This document shows positions 24,297 through 35,830 of a stretch of 64,000 bases of DNA, piece by piece. Within the stretch, counting starts at the first letter, position 1. Each line of letters opens with the position of its first letter. The stretch is from Branchiostoma floridae (Eukaryota > Chordata > Leptocardii > Amphioxiformes > Branchiostomatidae): the NCBI RefSeq assembly GCF_000003815.2, contig NC_049984.1, positions 10,844,601-10,908,600 of the forward strand. The letters are read 5' to 3'. Under the pieces are notes generated by a model. It ran no database searches, was not told the origin of the DNA, and worked only from the letters and a program-made list of their open reading frames with translations. The position numbers were made by a program, and so were the translations under genes.

Positions 24297-24920
24297 TATG
24301 GTTTTGATGCTGGTGGGAACTTTTCGGTAGCCGGGGATGTAGGGCGCTGTATCTCGTGAACGGATGGTGCGAGCACAACGATTTTTGGTACGTGGGTTGG
24401 GGATGGTAGCCTGACACTCAGGTGTGATTTTGGGCCTCCTGGCGCTTGACCTTGACATTGAAGGTGGCATTTTTTGTGTTTTTGGGGCACTTTTGGCGCT
24501 GTGTGTCCGGAACGATACGCGCGATTGCGACGATTTTTGGTGCATGGGTGGGGGGTTGTTGCCTGTTGCCTAGGATTGACTTTGGGCCTTGTCGCGTTTG
24601 AACTTGACCCGGCAGGTCGAATTTTGTGTCCGGGAGGGGTGTTTCCGGAGTTATATCTTCTGAACGGCTGGTGCTGGCGCGATGATATTTGGCACATGTG
24701 TCGGCGGTGGCTGAATAATGCTCAATTTTGATTTTGGCGCCCTTGGTGCTTGAACTTGACATTTTAGGTTACCTTTTGTGCGGGCACGGGGCGTGCGCTG
24801 TATCTCCGGAACGCAAGGTGCCATTGTGTTGCCATTTGGTACGTGAGTTGTTTGTGGTGTCCTGGTGGTCAGGTTTGATTTTGGGCCTCCTAGTGCTTGA
24901 ACTTGATACTGTATAGGTTG
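24297..24920. repeat. Tandem array, about 150-bp unit, about four units
   Basis: The words GATTTTGGGCCTCCTGGCGC and variants recur at about 24,425, 24,577, 24,727 and 24,877, so the period is 150-152 bases. Between them TATCTCCGGAACG-like and GATTTTTGGTACGTG-like words recur in the same order. Units differ by many substitutions, so the array is old. Because 150 is a multiple of three, frames on the minus strand stay open for up to 139 codons; I treat these as by-products. Confidence 0.85.
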
Positions 24921-27318
24921 ACCCTGTTTTAGTGTGGTTGGGGCATCCTCCCAATATCTGCTTGGTTTTAAAAACAGATTATGGTTGGGTGTAGAACCAT
25001 CATCTGGCCTGGGCCACCTTCAATGTATCAGGTTACTTAGTGGCACTGACAGTTTGCCAGATGACGGGAGTGTACAAGAATATATATCTGTTGGTCAGGT
25101 ATAATTGAAGTTTGCTTATTACTCTTTGTGGTGTTTCTAGAGCTGTATAGTACTGAGTTTTAAGTCCGGTACAAGTTCCTTTACCCTGTTGGCAATCATG
25201 GTTGAACTTGAACTTAAACAGAAGAAGATGCAATTTTCTAATGTGGAGGAGAACTGTATAGAGTGTGGGCATAAGAGAAAGGTATGTGTATGATTTGTCC
25301 TGTGTTTCTTTTTGTTTCTTTGGTAATGCCATTTCCATACTGTATACATGTAATTTGTTGTTTTGGGCTAGTCATATTCGCTTGGTTTTTGGGCCTGCTT
25401 AATCTATGGTACAGGCAGGGTTAAGTGGTGGAGGCTTAGCTTTGTTCTGTTTTAAATTCAGTATCGTTTGTTGCATTTTGTCGCGGCAAATATATGATGA
25501 AATTCCCCTTCTAAGCAACTGCTCATTGGTTTGCGGGGATGTTTGCTGGGTGTTTGCTTTGACTACAACAGCTTCTGAACTTTTCAAAGCTTCCATTGCC
25601 AGCAGCTTGCCATCTATAAATGGGATTGACAAGGACATTTTTCATAGTAAATTATGCTGTTAAATTTGGCTTAGATACTACAGGAGATTTAGGTTTGGGT
25701 TGGATGGATTGAATGAAAATATCATACCACCCTGGGGACTAACTGTTGCTGCTGCATGGGGGCTACCACTATTCCTGTTGTCTAATGTCTATGGAACTAC
25801 AGATAAAAGTATCATTGGTCAAATTATGCGAGTAACATTCCGATGTCAAGTGAATAACACCCCAGAAATAAATCTTTAATGAATATCATTGGAAGAACAC
25901 AAACCAAGGAGACTGGAATTTCAGAGTCAGACTTTTGCATGGTGCACAACCAACACAGTAAAAAGCTCATTTTTCCAACCACGTACCACAGACAAAAAGG
26001 CAAAAATACACAATAGGTCTACAGAAACCCAATACATTTCATGCAGGCCTGAGGTCTACGAACTCTTGTTGTTTACTGTACTTTATACAACAACAAAAGA
26101 AACGTCCTCTTTGAAAATATACAAGATATGTTCCCTATTTCCAATACTTGAATACCACGGAAAAAAATTCATATTTCTCATGCAATTAGATCAACCATAC
26201 ATTATTGATTCCATCTGTACTTATATTTATAACTGTTTTAAGAGGTGAGAAGAAGTTGAACTTGTAAATACTGGAATGTATTAGTATTTGTAGAGGTGAC
26301 AAGATACCTTTTTTTTAATCAAAATTGTACATTATCACTAGCGCTACAATCTGTACTTAGCTTGTTTGAGCACAAATGTACAATCAAGGTCATTGATTCA
26401 TTATATAGAAACAACAGGCAAAAGTTTGTTCCAGAGATTATTTGTAGTTTCCAAATCCTATTACATGGGCCTGTATATAAGGCACTCACTTTCCTCTTTT
26501 TGGTAATTATGCACATTGTTATGCAGGTTCAAAGGAGGTCAGTCATTGTTAAGGCATGCTTCCCAATTAGCAAGTTGAATTAGCAAGTCCCACAGGGACT
26601 GTCCCAAAGCACTGGATGGAAAGATTCAGAACACCTCCCTGAGATCAAGGAGGTTGCTTCTTGCTGAGATATTTCTATACTGAACTGCTTTTGAGCCAGA
26701 TTAGAACTAGAAGAACTTCAAAATTGCAGAAACCTGAAAATTCACTTCTGGGATAGATTACAGGATTCGAATGGTTAAACCAGATCGGCAAATTAAGGAG
26801 TAATAAAAGCTCCTTGATCTCACCAACTTGATCTGGCCCTCTTTCAACCTCCTTGATCTGGCTCAACACTTTTGTTTTGAACTGCCAACTAATGGAAATC
26901 TTAGAATTCAGAAAAATGGTAAATTAGGTAGTGCTCTGCATTGCACTTTAGCCAACCTCTCACTTTACATAATATAATATAATATTATATACCATTGAAG
27001 CTTGGATCCAGGTTACATCCAGGAATGTGACGTCATACTTTGTGGCGTCACCCAGGAAAATAAAAGTTTTTAGATAATAATCTTATATTTAGGCCATGTT
27101 TCTGAATCAAAAATTTTTTTGAAACAGGATGTGTTTGAAGGCACTTGAAAGGCCATGAAAGAATGTAGCTTCTTACGGTTGCATAAGATAGTATTGTCAG
27201 CCTGCAAGATCCGCTTGGAGATTCTGATCATGATAGACAAAGAAGCACAGTGCAAATGACACAGTAGGGTTCGGAGGACACCAACTGACTAGCCTAATTA
27301 GTCTGTTCTGTCAACTTT
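24921..27318. other. Intergenic DNA with possible relics
   Basis: No gene recognised. A minus-strand open frame at 25,399-25,638 and an exon-like plus-strand stretch at 25,139-25,279 (flanked by TTTCTAG and GTATGT) could be decayed transposon coding DNA. Words such as CTCCTTGATCTC recur in both orientations near 26,630-26,870. A palindromic CRE (TGACGTCA) is at 27,028-27,035. None is strong enough for a functional call. Confidence 0.3.
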
Positions 27319-27460
27319 TAGCTTGAGTGGTAAATGTGTTGGGTTCATGAGCTGGCGGGCCCAGGTTAAAATCCTGGGAGCCATGCACAAATTTTTCTCT
27401 TGTGTTTCAGAAGTGTAAGGTTGTGAAGGACGTTGCACTTCTGTGAGGGCCTGCATGCCT
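27319..27460 (+). mobile_element. Candidate tRNA-derived SINE or tRNA relic
   Basis: TAGCTTGAGTGG at 27319-27330 matches a polymerase III A box and GGTTAAAATCC at 27364-27374 matches a B box with one change from the consensus. The B box sits in a T-arm-like stem (CCAGG / CCTGG). Between them lies TTCATGA, which would be a CAT anticodon loop. Acceptor stems are not convincing, so this is a SINE head or tRNA pseudogene rather than a working tRNA. Confidence 0.4.
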
Positions 27461-27464
27461 TTTT

Positions 27465-29015
27465 CCGTTAAGTGTTACGAGCCATTTTAATTTACCGTTA
27501 ATCGTTACCGACCCACTCTAATTCACCGTTAAGCGTTATCGGTATATTCTTCGTGAAGCGTATTGGTCGTTTTAATTCCACGTTAATCGTTACTTGTTAT
27601 CCCGAATTCACCGTTAAGCATTACCAAGAAATTCTTCGTAACAAGTTATACCCACGAAGTCAAATGCCAGATAGAGCCCCTGAAAATGCAGGAAATGGTG
27701 TTTCAAAGGGTCCAGATTTCAAAATTTCTCCGAGCCTCCCGGCCGCTTCGGGTAAAAATATGTTGCGGAAGCGTCGCCCCTCCCCCTCCCAAAAAACCTT
27801 TTCACTCAAACAGATTTCAGTGTCCAACTTAGCATAGTTTCCGGCAAAATTTTCTCATCGAATGCAGAAAATGAGGTTTCTCCAGACCTCCCTTGCAACG
27901 GCTTGTGGCTTTGGTGCTCACGACGACCTGGCGAAAACATGTTTCAGGGGCGTTGGCCCAAAAAATTTTCTCTTTAATAAAATGTCATTTGATTTACCTT
28001 CGTTGGCCAGCAAAATTTGTCCTTCAAAATGCAGTAAATGGCGTTTCAGACGGTCCAGACTTTTAAATTTCCCTGGACTTGTCTGGCAATTTCTCGTGCC
28101 GTCCGAGCTTGAAATGGTAAAAATATGTCGGCGGCCGGAGGTCAATTGTATCTGTATCTGTATCTGTATCTATATAGCCGGTATAACCGCCATTCGGCGT
28201 AACACACCAGCTTCGCAGGCCACGGCGCGGCAGCAGCTGGTTATATTACACTGAACGATCCGTCACACCTAACTTTTGCACATCTAACTGCAAGCGTTCT
28301 TTAAAACTATCCAGAGAAGATGCCCCTACTGTACTTGGTGATAACAAATTCCAATCTACGATAGTTCTGGGAAAATACGAATTTTTGAACACATCAATCC
28401 TAGCTTGGAAACTCTGGTACTTGAAGTCATGGCTGTTTCTTGTTCTTTTTTGAGCTGGTATTAGATACTTATCAGTCGGTACGTCCACCAGCTTATTGGT
28501 CATTTGCTACAACCATGTGTAATTTTGATGAAAATTTCATTATTCTGTCAGCAAAATTTGCCGGAAAATGCAGGAAATAGCATTTCAGAGGGCCTTGATT
28601 TTAAAAAATTTCCCAGGGAGCATACCCCCTACCCCCATACGATGCGTTGCGCCTTCGGCGCTCCATGTGCTGAAAATTTTGTCAGCAATAGTCCCCCCCA
28701 GCCTACAAGAAACTTGCTGTTGCCGCCTCTGGTGGGAGCACTGACCCAGGGAAGCAAACGTCATAGACACAGCAGACATTGTCCCTGTCATTCCTCCGGG
28801 CTCTGGGCACCTTTTCCTTCTCACAATGCCATTAGTCTGATATTTTCAACCATCGAGGTAACCTAGTTTAGCGCCGTACAAAGAGGAACGAACATCAATG
28901 TTTACTGTCATGCTTTGTAACCCCTCCTGAATTTACCGTTAAGCGTTACCGGACCTTCTGAATTTACCGTTAAGCATTACCGGGCCTCCTGAATTCACCG
29001 TTAAGCGTTACCAAG
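27465..29015. repeat. Composite satellite block: 30-bp repeats flanking a 170-180-bp array
   Basis: Left edge: about six copies of a 30-31-bp unit containing CCGTTAAGCGTTACC (27465, 27495, 27526 and on to 27611). Right edge: three copies of the same unit in the same orientation (28936, 28967, 28998). Between them four diverged units of about 167-181 bp each contain AAAATGCAGGAAATGGCGTT (near 27684, 27860, 28027 and 28566). The third unit is split by a LINE fragment. Confidence 0.8.
28149..28497 (-). mobile_element. 5'-truncated CR1/Rex-like LINE, 3' end only
   Basis: The minus strand encodes the end of a reverse-transcriptase ORF2: FPRTIVDWNLLSPSTVGASS followed by LDSFKERL. This FPRTxxxWNxLP...SxxxFKxxL tail is the usual C-terminus of such LINEs. 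A short 3' UTR and a (CAGATA)n tail follow, reading into 28,149. GGTCAATTG (28140-28148) and GGTCATTTG (28498-28506) flank it as an 8/9 target duplication. It is 349 bases long and cannot move by itself. Confidence 0.85.
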
Positions 29016-29468
29016 AACCCCCCATGCAGACCCTCTTCTGTGTCAGTGGGAAAGGTCACATTACCATGCATCCCTTTTTCTGAACTGAACTGGTTTTAGC
29101 CCTGGTACCAGTTTGCATCATAAGGCAAAATACAAACTGTTTAAAACTGTTTTTTTGCATCACAGGGCTTGAAAGTCATTTTTGCATGCACCTTAGGCTG
29201 AGTAGCCTGTGTTTACACAATCTAGCGCTGGCTGGGGTTAATGACCCCTCCTAGGGCAGCAGCAATACTGTAGGGCCGGCCGCTAGGAGCGCGATTTTAG
29301 TCAGGCTAGTAGCCTCCTTCACCGGCCTCTCTGGGAAGCTTGGCGTTTTTTTTTTTCGGTGGGGGGGGAGGGGGGGGGTCGATTCGCGATTTTTAATCAG
29401 GAATATTGCGGGAAAGGAATATATGCCGGGAAAGGAATATACACCGGAAAGCTTGTACGGGCTAGACG
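29016..29468. other. Intergenic DNA up to the assembly gap
   Basis: Nothing coding. T-rich then G-rich homopolymer runs at about 29,346-29,378 lie just before the gap and may explain the failed assembly. Confidence 0.4.
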
Positions 29469-29819
29469 NNNNNNNNNNNNNNNNNNNNNNNNNNNNNNNN
29501 NNNNNNNNNNNNNNNNNNNNNNNNNNNNNNNNNNNNNNNNNNNNNNNNNNNNNNNNNNNNNNNNNNNNNNNNNNNNNNNNNNNNNNNNNNNNNNNNNNNN
29601 NNNNNNNNNNNNNNNNNNNNNNNNNNNNNNNNNNNNNNNNNNNNNNNNNNNNNNNNNNNNNNNNNNNNNNNNNNNNNNNNNNNNNNNNNNNNNNNNNNNN
29701 NNNNNNNNNNNNNNNNNNNNNNNNNNNNNNNNNNNNNNNNNNNNNNNNNNNNNNNNNNNNNNNNNNNNNNNNNNNNNNNNNNNNNNNNNNNNNNNNNNNN
29801 NNNNNNNNNNNNNNNNNNN
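29469..29819. other. Assembly gap (351 N)
   Basis: 351 unresolved bases. Open frames spanning it are artefacts. Confidence 1.
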
Positions 29820-31369
29820 CCACTGTTACACTAGTTGGGCAAAAGCAAACTTTTTTTGGGTCTTCATCCTGCACCAGGTTTTTTGGGAAGCAGTCATAGT
29901 CACTGTGCAACAGTGGTATCAAACGACCAAATGACCAACTTTGAAAGTAGCCCCCCCAAATAGAAGCAGTCCAGCTTTTATTTTCGAGCGCTCGGGTCTG
30001 ATTTTACCATGGTCATTACTGACAGAAGGGGGTCTGATAGCGAGCAGTTGTTTAATGTAACGCAGCTTGAAGGGCAAATTGAGCAAGGCACAGCTGGATT
30101 GGAAATTAGGCACAGAGGTGCTGACTTCATTCCATGATGCCTATATTAAACCTCCTTGGTTTGAGCAGTCTATTTATTACCTTATTATAAGTGGAGTCCA
30201 CAATTACCATCAAATTTTCACAAAACTTCAAGAAAAATTATTCATAGTTTACCTTTAAATTGACAAAGACAACCTTGATTTACCCTTTAGGTTTAACCAT
30301 TTCATATTTAAATAGATTAGTGTAAAAGTGAACTTAGGTTTCTGAAATTCTGTAATTCTTCAGTCTGTAATTTCTTGTAATAGTGTACCCCCAAGTTCCA
30401 GGATTCTTTCTGAAGGCCTTAGGTCCTCAGCACTACAGGTAGCCAGGATGTTTGGACCTGGGGAATAATTAGTCCTTTGATAATTGATAATTGGACACCA
30501 GCATCCTTTGCATATCTATAGAACAATAGCTGACCTTACTTTGAACCCGCATTACAATAGCGCATACTTACTTGAATTTTCAACAAGAGGAAGCAAGCCC
30601 CTGGCTTTCTTAGGCCCAATTTTAAACTTTATGAAATATTCTCTGGAACAAAAATTCAAGTGTTAATCTTATGATGGTCAAAATATGACCAACCAGATCA
30701 AACAAATCTCAAGTTGCTGACCAAGGAGCTTTCATTCTTTGCCACGTTCAACTTGGTACTGCATTTACAAGATATCATTGCATGCATGGAAGGAGCATTC
30801 GAATAGAGCAGTTTTCATTTGATGAAAACACCCATGTGTGAACAGCCGTAATGGCTCTGTCGGCACAACTGTTGAACATGTCATGGGCAACTTGGACCCC
30901 ATTCAAATGAAAAAATACAAGTGAGTTAAATGAGGAATCCGATTAAAGCTTTCTGTTGGATTAAAAAAATGCGTTCACATTTAATCGGATTAAACTCAAA
31001 CTTGCGACCACGACCACCCCGAGTCGGGCACACGTCGTGCTTCCAAAATGTTGCCAGACTACCTCATAATTTTGAAGGATTTAGTGACATTGATATTATA
31101 TATGATAACTGTTGAGAAATTGGCTGGCTTTTGATGCGTCGACAGTCAACAAGAACATGGCGCTTGTGAGGTCATACAGGTTGAACTGGGGGTAGAAATG
31201 TTGCGCGGGGTGTGATTATACTCTACATTTAACTGTAGTACAAAATGTAAATGTATATGTTGAAAAAGTTGCATGAATAGGAGAAACTACTACTAAAACG
31301 TTTGTTGCATACTTTTTTGCCGGTGTGTAGCACTCCTATCTTAGTGTCATTGATTTAGATATGAATTAT
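29820..31369. other. Intergenic DNA
   Basis: No gene recognised. ATCCGATTAAAGC near 30,940 and TTTAATCGGATTAAA near 30,980 form an inverted pair, perhaps a degraded transposon. AACCTCCTTGG/CCAAGGAG words occur here (30,150; 30,720) as at 26.8 and 63.1 kb. Confidence 0.35.
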
Positions 31370-31695
31370 AAGGCCATTCCTGCAGAAATTCCTGCAGGAA
31401 ACATTCTTCCTGCAGGAATTTACCTTTCTCCTGCAGGAATTTCTGCAGGAATGCCTGCAGCATTCCTGCAGGAAAAACGCTTCCTGCAGGAATTCCTGCA
31501 GATTCCTGCAGGAATTCCTGCAGGAAGAAAATTTTCAAAATGAATATTCATGAAAGTTATTATCATATTTCACAACTGTGCATCATACTTGTCAATCATA
31601 TGTAAAGACTTTGCACCAAGTGCTTTTATATTGAAAATATTAGCACATTTCAAAATGGGAAAAACGGAATTCCAATCTTAAGATGGAGCTTCTTA
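31370..31695 (-). mobile_element. PstI-palindrome element, copy 2 (inverted)
   Basis: Reverse-complement copy of the element at 21,916-22,261, 326 bases with 11 CTGCAG sites. Almost all differences are in the number of TTCCTGCAGGAA palindromes, which accounts for the 20-base length difference; the unique half is nearly identical between copies. Sharp ends and high identity point to recent activity. Confidence 0.9.
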
Positions 31696-34600
31696 TCTGC
31701 ACATTGTACTTCAGCAGAAAATCATATCATATAACTAGTGCTTTGCACAAAATTAAAAAAATCAAAAAGTTTTTAAGTTATCTTATTAAGTGCTATCAGA
31801 CTAGAACTTTACATGTTTGTAACTACATGGATTTGTTAAACAGATGCAGTTGGATAGAGTAGTACATATACCATCCTCATTCTTTGATTAAAGGTGTACA
31901 ATGTTCATATTCTAGTGTTGCAATGTGCTATTTACAGTGTTTTACATAAGTTGCCAAACTAGATTCGTATTTACTCCAGTGTTACTTTGGTAAAATGTAT
32001 GTAGACTATAATTGCAGGTTAGAAATTTTATAAGAGAAATGTTACCTCTTAGTTATACTATTATAGGTATGTTCTTGCCCTGGTGATGCAGTGAATCCTA
32101 TGTGAAATTCTGAGCTTCCTTAATTTGATATCTGACTTGTACATTCAATTGTTTCTATCTGTGCATTTCTTTCAACATGCACTGGGCCTGATTGTCAATG
32201 TCCAAGATTGCAATTAGTCTAACTAAATGGCAGTCACCCGGTGTACATGTACATGTATGTAGCAGTGTACAAATGATATGTTAGTAAGATTGAATTGCAA
32301 TTTGCAAGAAATCTGTGTAGTTCTCTTAGATACATGTAGCACTTTGTGAATATTGCTTTACAAAACAATGTTACAGTGAAAAATGGCAGTTTCTTTGGAT
32401 GGAGCAGTATTATGGAGTCGGTAATATCAAGGAGCTTTTATACAGACCTTGGTAATATCAATCTATTGTTATCAACAGTATTATGTTGTTTGATCAATGC
32501 TTGATTGTTCAGAGTGTTCTACAATGTATGTAGGCAGTTGTATGAGGAAGAATGTTTTACTGCCTGATCTTGATTTACCTTTTCTACACTCTACACTTCT
32601 CTCACAAAGTATATCTCCCAAAAGGATTTGTTATCACCTCTGTAGGAAAAGTACACTCTAGAACTGTGTAGAATGCATATTGAAGACATAATGGATATCC
32701 CTCCTCTGCTTGGAGATAACTACTGAACTTCCAATAAATGTTAGATGTAATTGTTAAGTATTGTCGTACTGTCATATTGGCTTGATGTCTTGTTTAGAAT
32801 GGCATAGATAATGTTGGTGTATGGGGGAAAGTAATCATATACATGTCAGATACATTTATATGGTGTACCAGTATTTGTGCATGACACATTCAACCCATCT
32901 CTGTGCTTGCCATTTAGGCAGGTCACTTTACATTTTATACAATGTATATAGTATTACCTATATATATTATATATAGAGTCTCTTTGTACCTTGAGGTTAT
33001 GTAGAATAGTACTTATTGATGGAACCACATTGTATTAAAGAGGCAGCCATTATTTACAGGTCCTCAAGATCTTTATCACTCTGTTCCTGCCAAATTGACA
33101 TGGTGTAAGAGCCCCCTGTCATGTTGGGTGATACTGCAGTGGTCACTGACCAGGATGTCTGGTGGTCAAATACATCACATTCACATAGACAATTTTGTAC
33201 ATAAAAGCATACATAACATATAGATAGAGGTTTTTCAGCAACAAAATTTTGTCGCTTACACTCCAGCTATCTAATCTTCCAAGACATACAAATGTACATT
33301 CTGTGCTTGGTAGCACTAAAGACCAACCAAATAACATGATTGTAAAAGTTGAAAGAGAAATACAATGGCAACATGAACCAAAAGTCATAATATTACTTGC
33401 AGAAACTAACTTCAAAAGGAGGGCACTTGTATATTTCTGAATACTAAAATTGTTAAGTTGTTTGTTGAGGGATATAATCCACAATACAGCATGACTCTCT
33501 ATCCCCATGTAGAGAAGCTAACATCATTAATGTCTGATCTGTGCATTCTTACAAACGGTGGACTCTCACTTGATTATCAAACCGAGTGATCACCCACATT
33601 CAATACAGTTTAAGCCTTTCCACTGATATACTCTGTGGCAATGGAATTGGCCCCTGAGGTACAGAGTGCAATAGCATCAGGCATAGTGAGTGCCCTGGGA
33701 CGGTTTGATTGGCCATTGTACAAACGGCCAGCGTCTCTCGGGCACCATACCTGGCACACAGGTTGTTTGGCCAATCCAGGTTAGGACTGGTAACAGTTGT
33801 ACCAGTCCTAATGGAAGCAATCTTGTTTGTCAGAGTGGTCTCTAAAAATGTCCAAAATGAAGATCTATTAAGGTTCAGTACACTTTAGAGAGGGACCTTT
33901 GTGAAACAACATGAAGGATGGTACAATTAATCAAAAACTTTAGATGCTAGGATTTAGCCCACCAAAGGACCTACCAGGTCACAATCTTGAAAAGTCTGTG
34001 TACAGATATAAAAGAGGGTGTGCATGCCCTTTTCTGGGCACAAGGCGAAACAAGCTATTTCAATTCAGTCATAGAATATCCGCTCTATCTATACTTCGGG
34101 TTTCGTTGGTAAATTTGTTGCGAAGCATACTTGGTTGTTTTATTTCTACATAGCATAATCCTGAACGGTTCTTATTGACTAATTTATTCCATTTGTGTTG
34201 ATTGCCCAAAAGTCAAAATGGAGTGCATTACTAGTTTTCTAGACACGCTATGAATACAAAGTAATCCTATGAAATCTTGAATGTTCCCCAAACCTTTCAC
34301 AATAATAAGTCAATTTTCTGTTACATGTTGCTGGCCCTCCTGAATCAACTGTTAGTGTTAAGCATTGACAGGATCCCCCTGCAGACCCCTTTGAAAAGTC
34401 TGTTGGCTTCCAAAGTTACATCATATAAAGGAATTGATCAGGTGCCAGTTTTCTTTTTTGGGGCTACCTACATTGTATAATGACTGAAGGATTTTGTTAG
34501 TAACTCAGTAAGGTGTGATTTTTTAGTCTGTCAATATGGGATTTTGTATGTTAGGAAAAGTTTGAAAGAAATGTTGAGACAGTAAAAGCCTTACATCTGA

Positions 34601-35099
34601 ATATTGGCAGAAGCAGTCAAATGCAACAAAATGGTATGCTGAAAAATGTGCCCCATTTCTATACCTACAGTGTATCTGATTCAAAATATTACAAGGTTTC
34701 CTGTTGTGGTGCTGTCAATATGGCGCCTGTGTGATCTTAATCCAGTTCTTGGCCTGGGCCAGCATTCCTGTAGCGCCCCATCCCTGCAGGCATACATGGC
34801 AAATCTCTCAACATTAGCCAGATCAGCAGGGACAAATGGCCAACATAAATCCTCCCAACAAATATAATACTGCCTGCAGAATTGATGACTCTCTCCAGGC
34901 TGTACCCAGCAATTACACTGGATACCTGCTGCCTACTGTGCTTGTTATTGCCAGGGTACAAATTGTCGTCAGTTCACTGCCACAATTGGCCCCAGTGGAT
35001 GTAGTTATAGATTTCATGCTTTATGACATGCTGCATCTAACTACAAGCTGTATTAGGTGGGGAGAGAGGGATTTATATACCCATCCTATGTAGTGGAAG
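31696..35099. other. Intergenic DNA
   Basis: AT-rich, with ACATGTACATGT-like words and a TATATA tract near 32,945-32,977. No gene, RNA or mobile element recognised; open frames here lack domains and splice sites. Confidence 0.4.
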
Positions 35100-35830
35100 A
35101 TGACTGTAGTTGTCATCCCTAGAAAGGTGGCCAAAGTTCCCGTGGAGTTTGGCCTGGGGGAGGGTTATCCATCAACCTTCCTGCGGTGTGTCAGGACCGC
35201 GGGTAACCAGTTCTCCTGATGCTAACCAGGTCGCTGACTTTCATGCCCAATTATTCCGGCCCATCCCCGACTTTACGACGCCATCTTGATTATCCCAGAC
35301 GTACTTGTCAGAAAATATACCGCTTTTGTCAAGTTTGATCTGCTGGAACAAATTCTTGGTGGCAAAGTTGGATCATGATGAAAGGGAGACGACAATTGAG
35401 TTAACGACTCCGTCACTCCGCAGGATTAAGCAGGGCCTGTTTTCAGCAGGGCGTAATTGTGTGCCAGCAAATTATTGTGTTGTACTTACAAGTCTTTAAC
35501 GATCCTAACGATCTTCAGGTGGATGAGGATAAGTGGGCCAACACCCCACTTATAATTGGCCTATACATCACCCAACATTACCCTTCTCCGGACAGCCAGG
35601 CACCTCAGAGACCCTTAGCTGGAATCCAGGAGAGCCACTAACTCCATCCATTTCCTAAGTTGGGTGCTTTTGTCCCACCGTAATGGTGATTTGTTTTGGT
35701 AGGGCGGCCTGAGCCCATCCTACCTGTACCTACTAATTGGGCGGTGTTGGCAGACTTGTTACAGAGATTCTAGACCTCTGCCCAGGTCATTCATCACCGA
35801 GCTCACCTCCTGGCCTCAGGAGCAGATATA
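35100..35830. promoter_or_regulatory. Candidate conserved regulatory block in the SOWAH-RPGRIP1L desert
   Basis: The longest repeat-free, GC-mixed block of the desert, with many CpG-containing words (GGACCGCGGG, TTTACGACGCC, GAGACGACAATTGAG, ACTCCGTCACTCCGC) and homeodomain-like words (CCCAATTATTC, GGATTAAGC). No open frame persists and no splice sites are convincing, so a noncoding role is preferred. Confidence 0.35.

Noticed and set aside
24270-24762. 139-codon minus-strand frame as a gene
   Set aside because: Lies wholly in a 150-bp tandem array whose length keeps frames open.
27028-27035. Perfect CRE (TGACGTCA) as a promoter element
   Set aside because: No transcript start, exon or CpG-rich context nearby; one 8-mer palindrome is expected by chance at this scale.
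29251-29934. Long open frames of 158-223 codons
   Set aside because: They run through 351 unresolved bases.
33143-33508. 121-codon minus-strand frame
   Set aside because: AT-rich, no recognisable domain, no splice sites, no homology that I can see.
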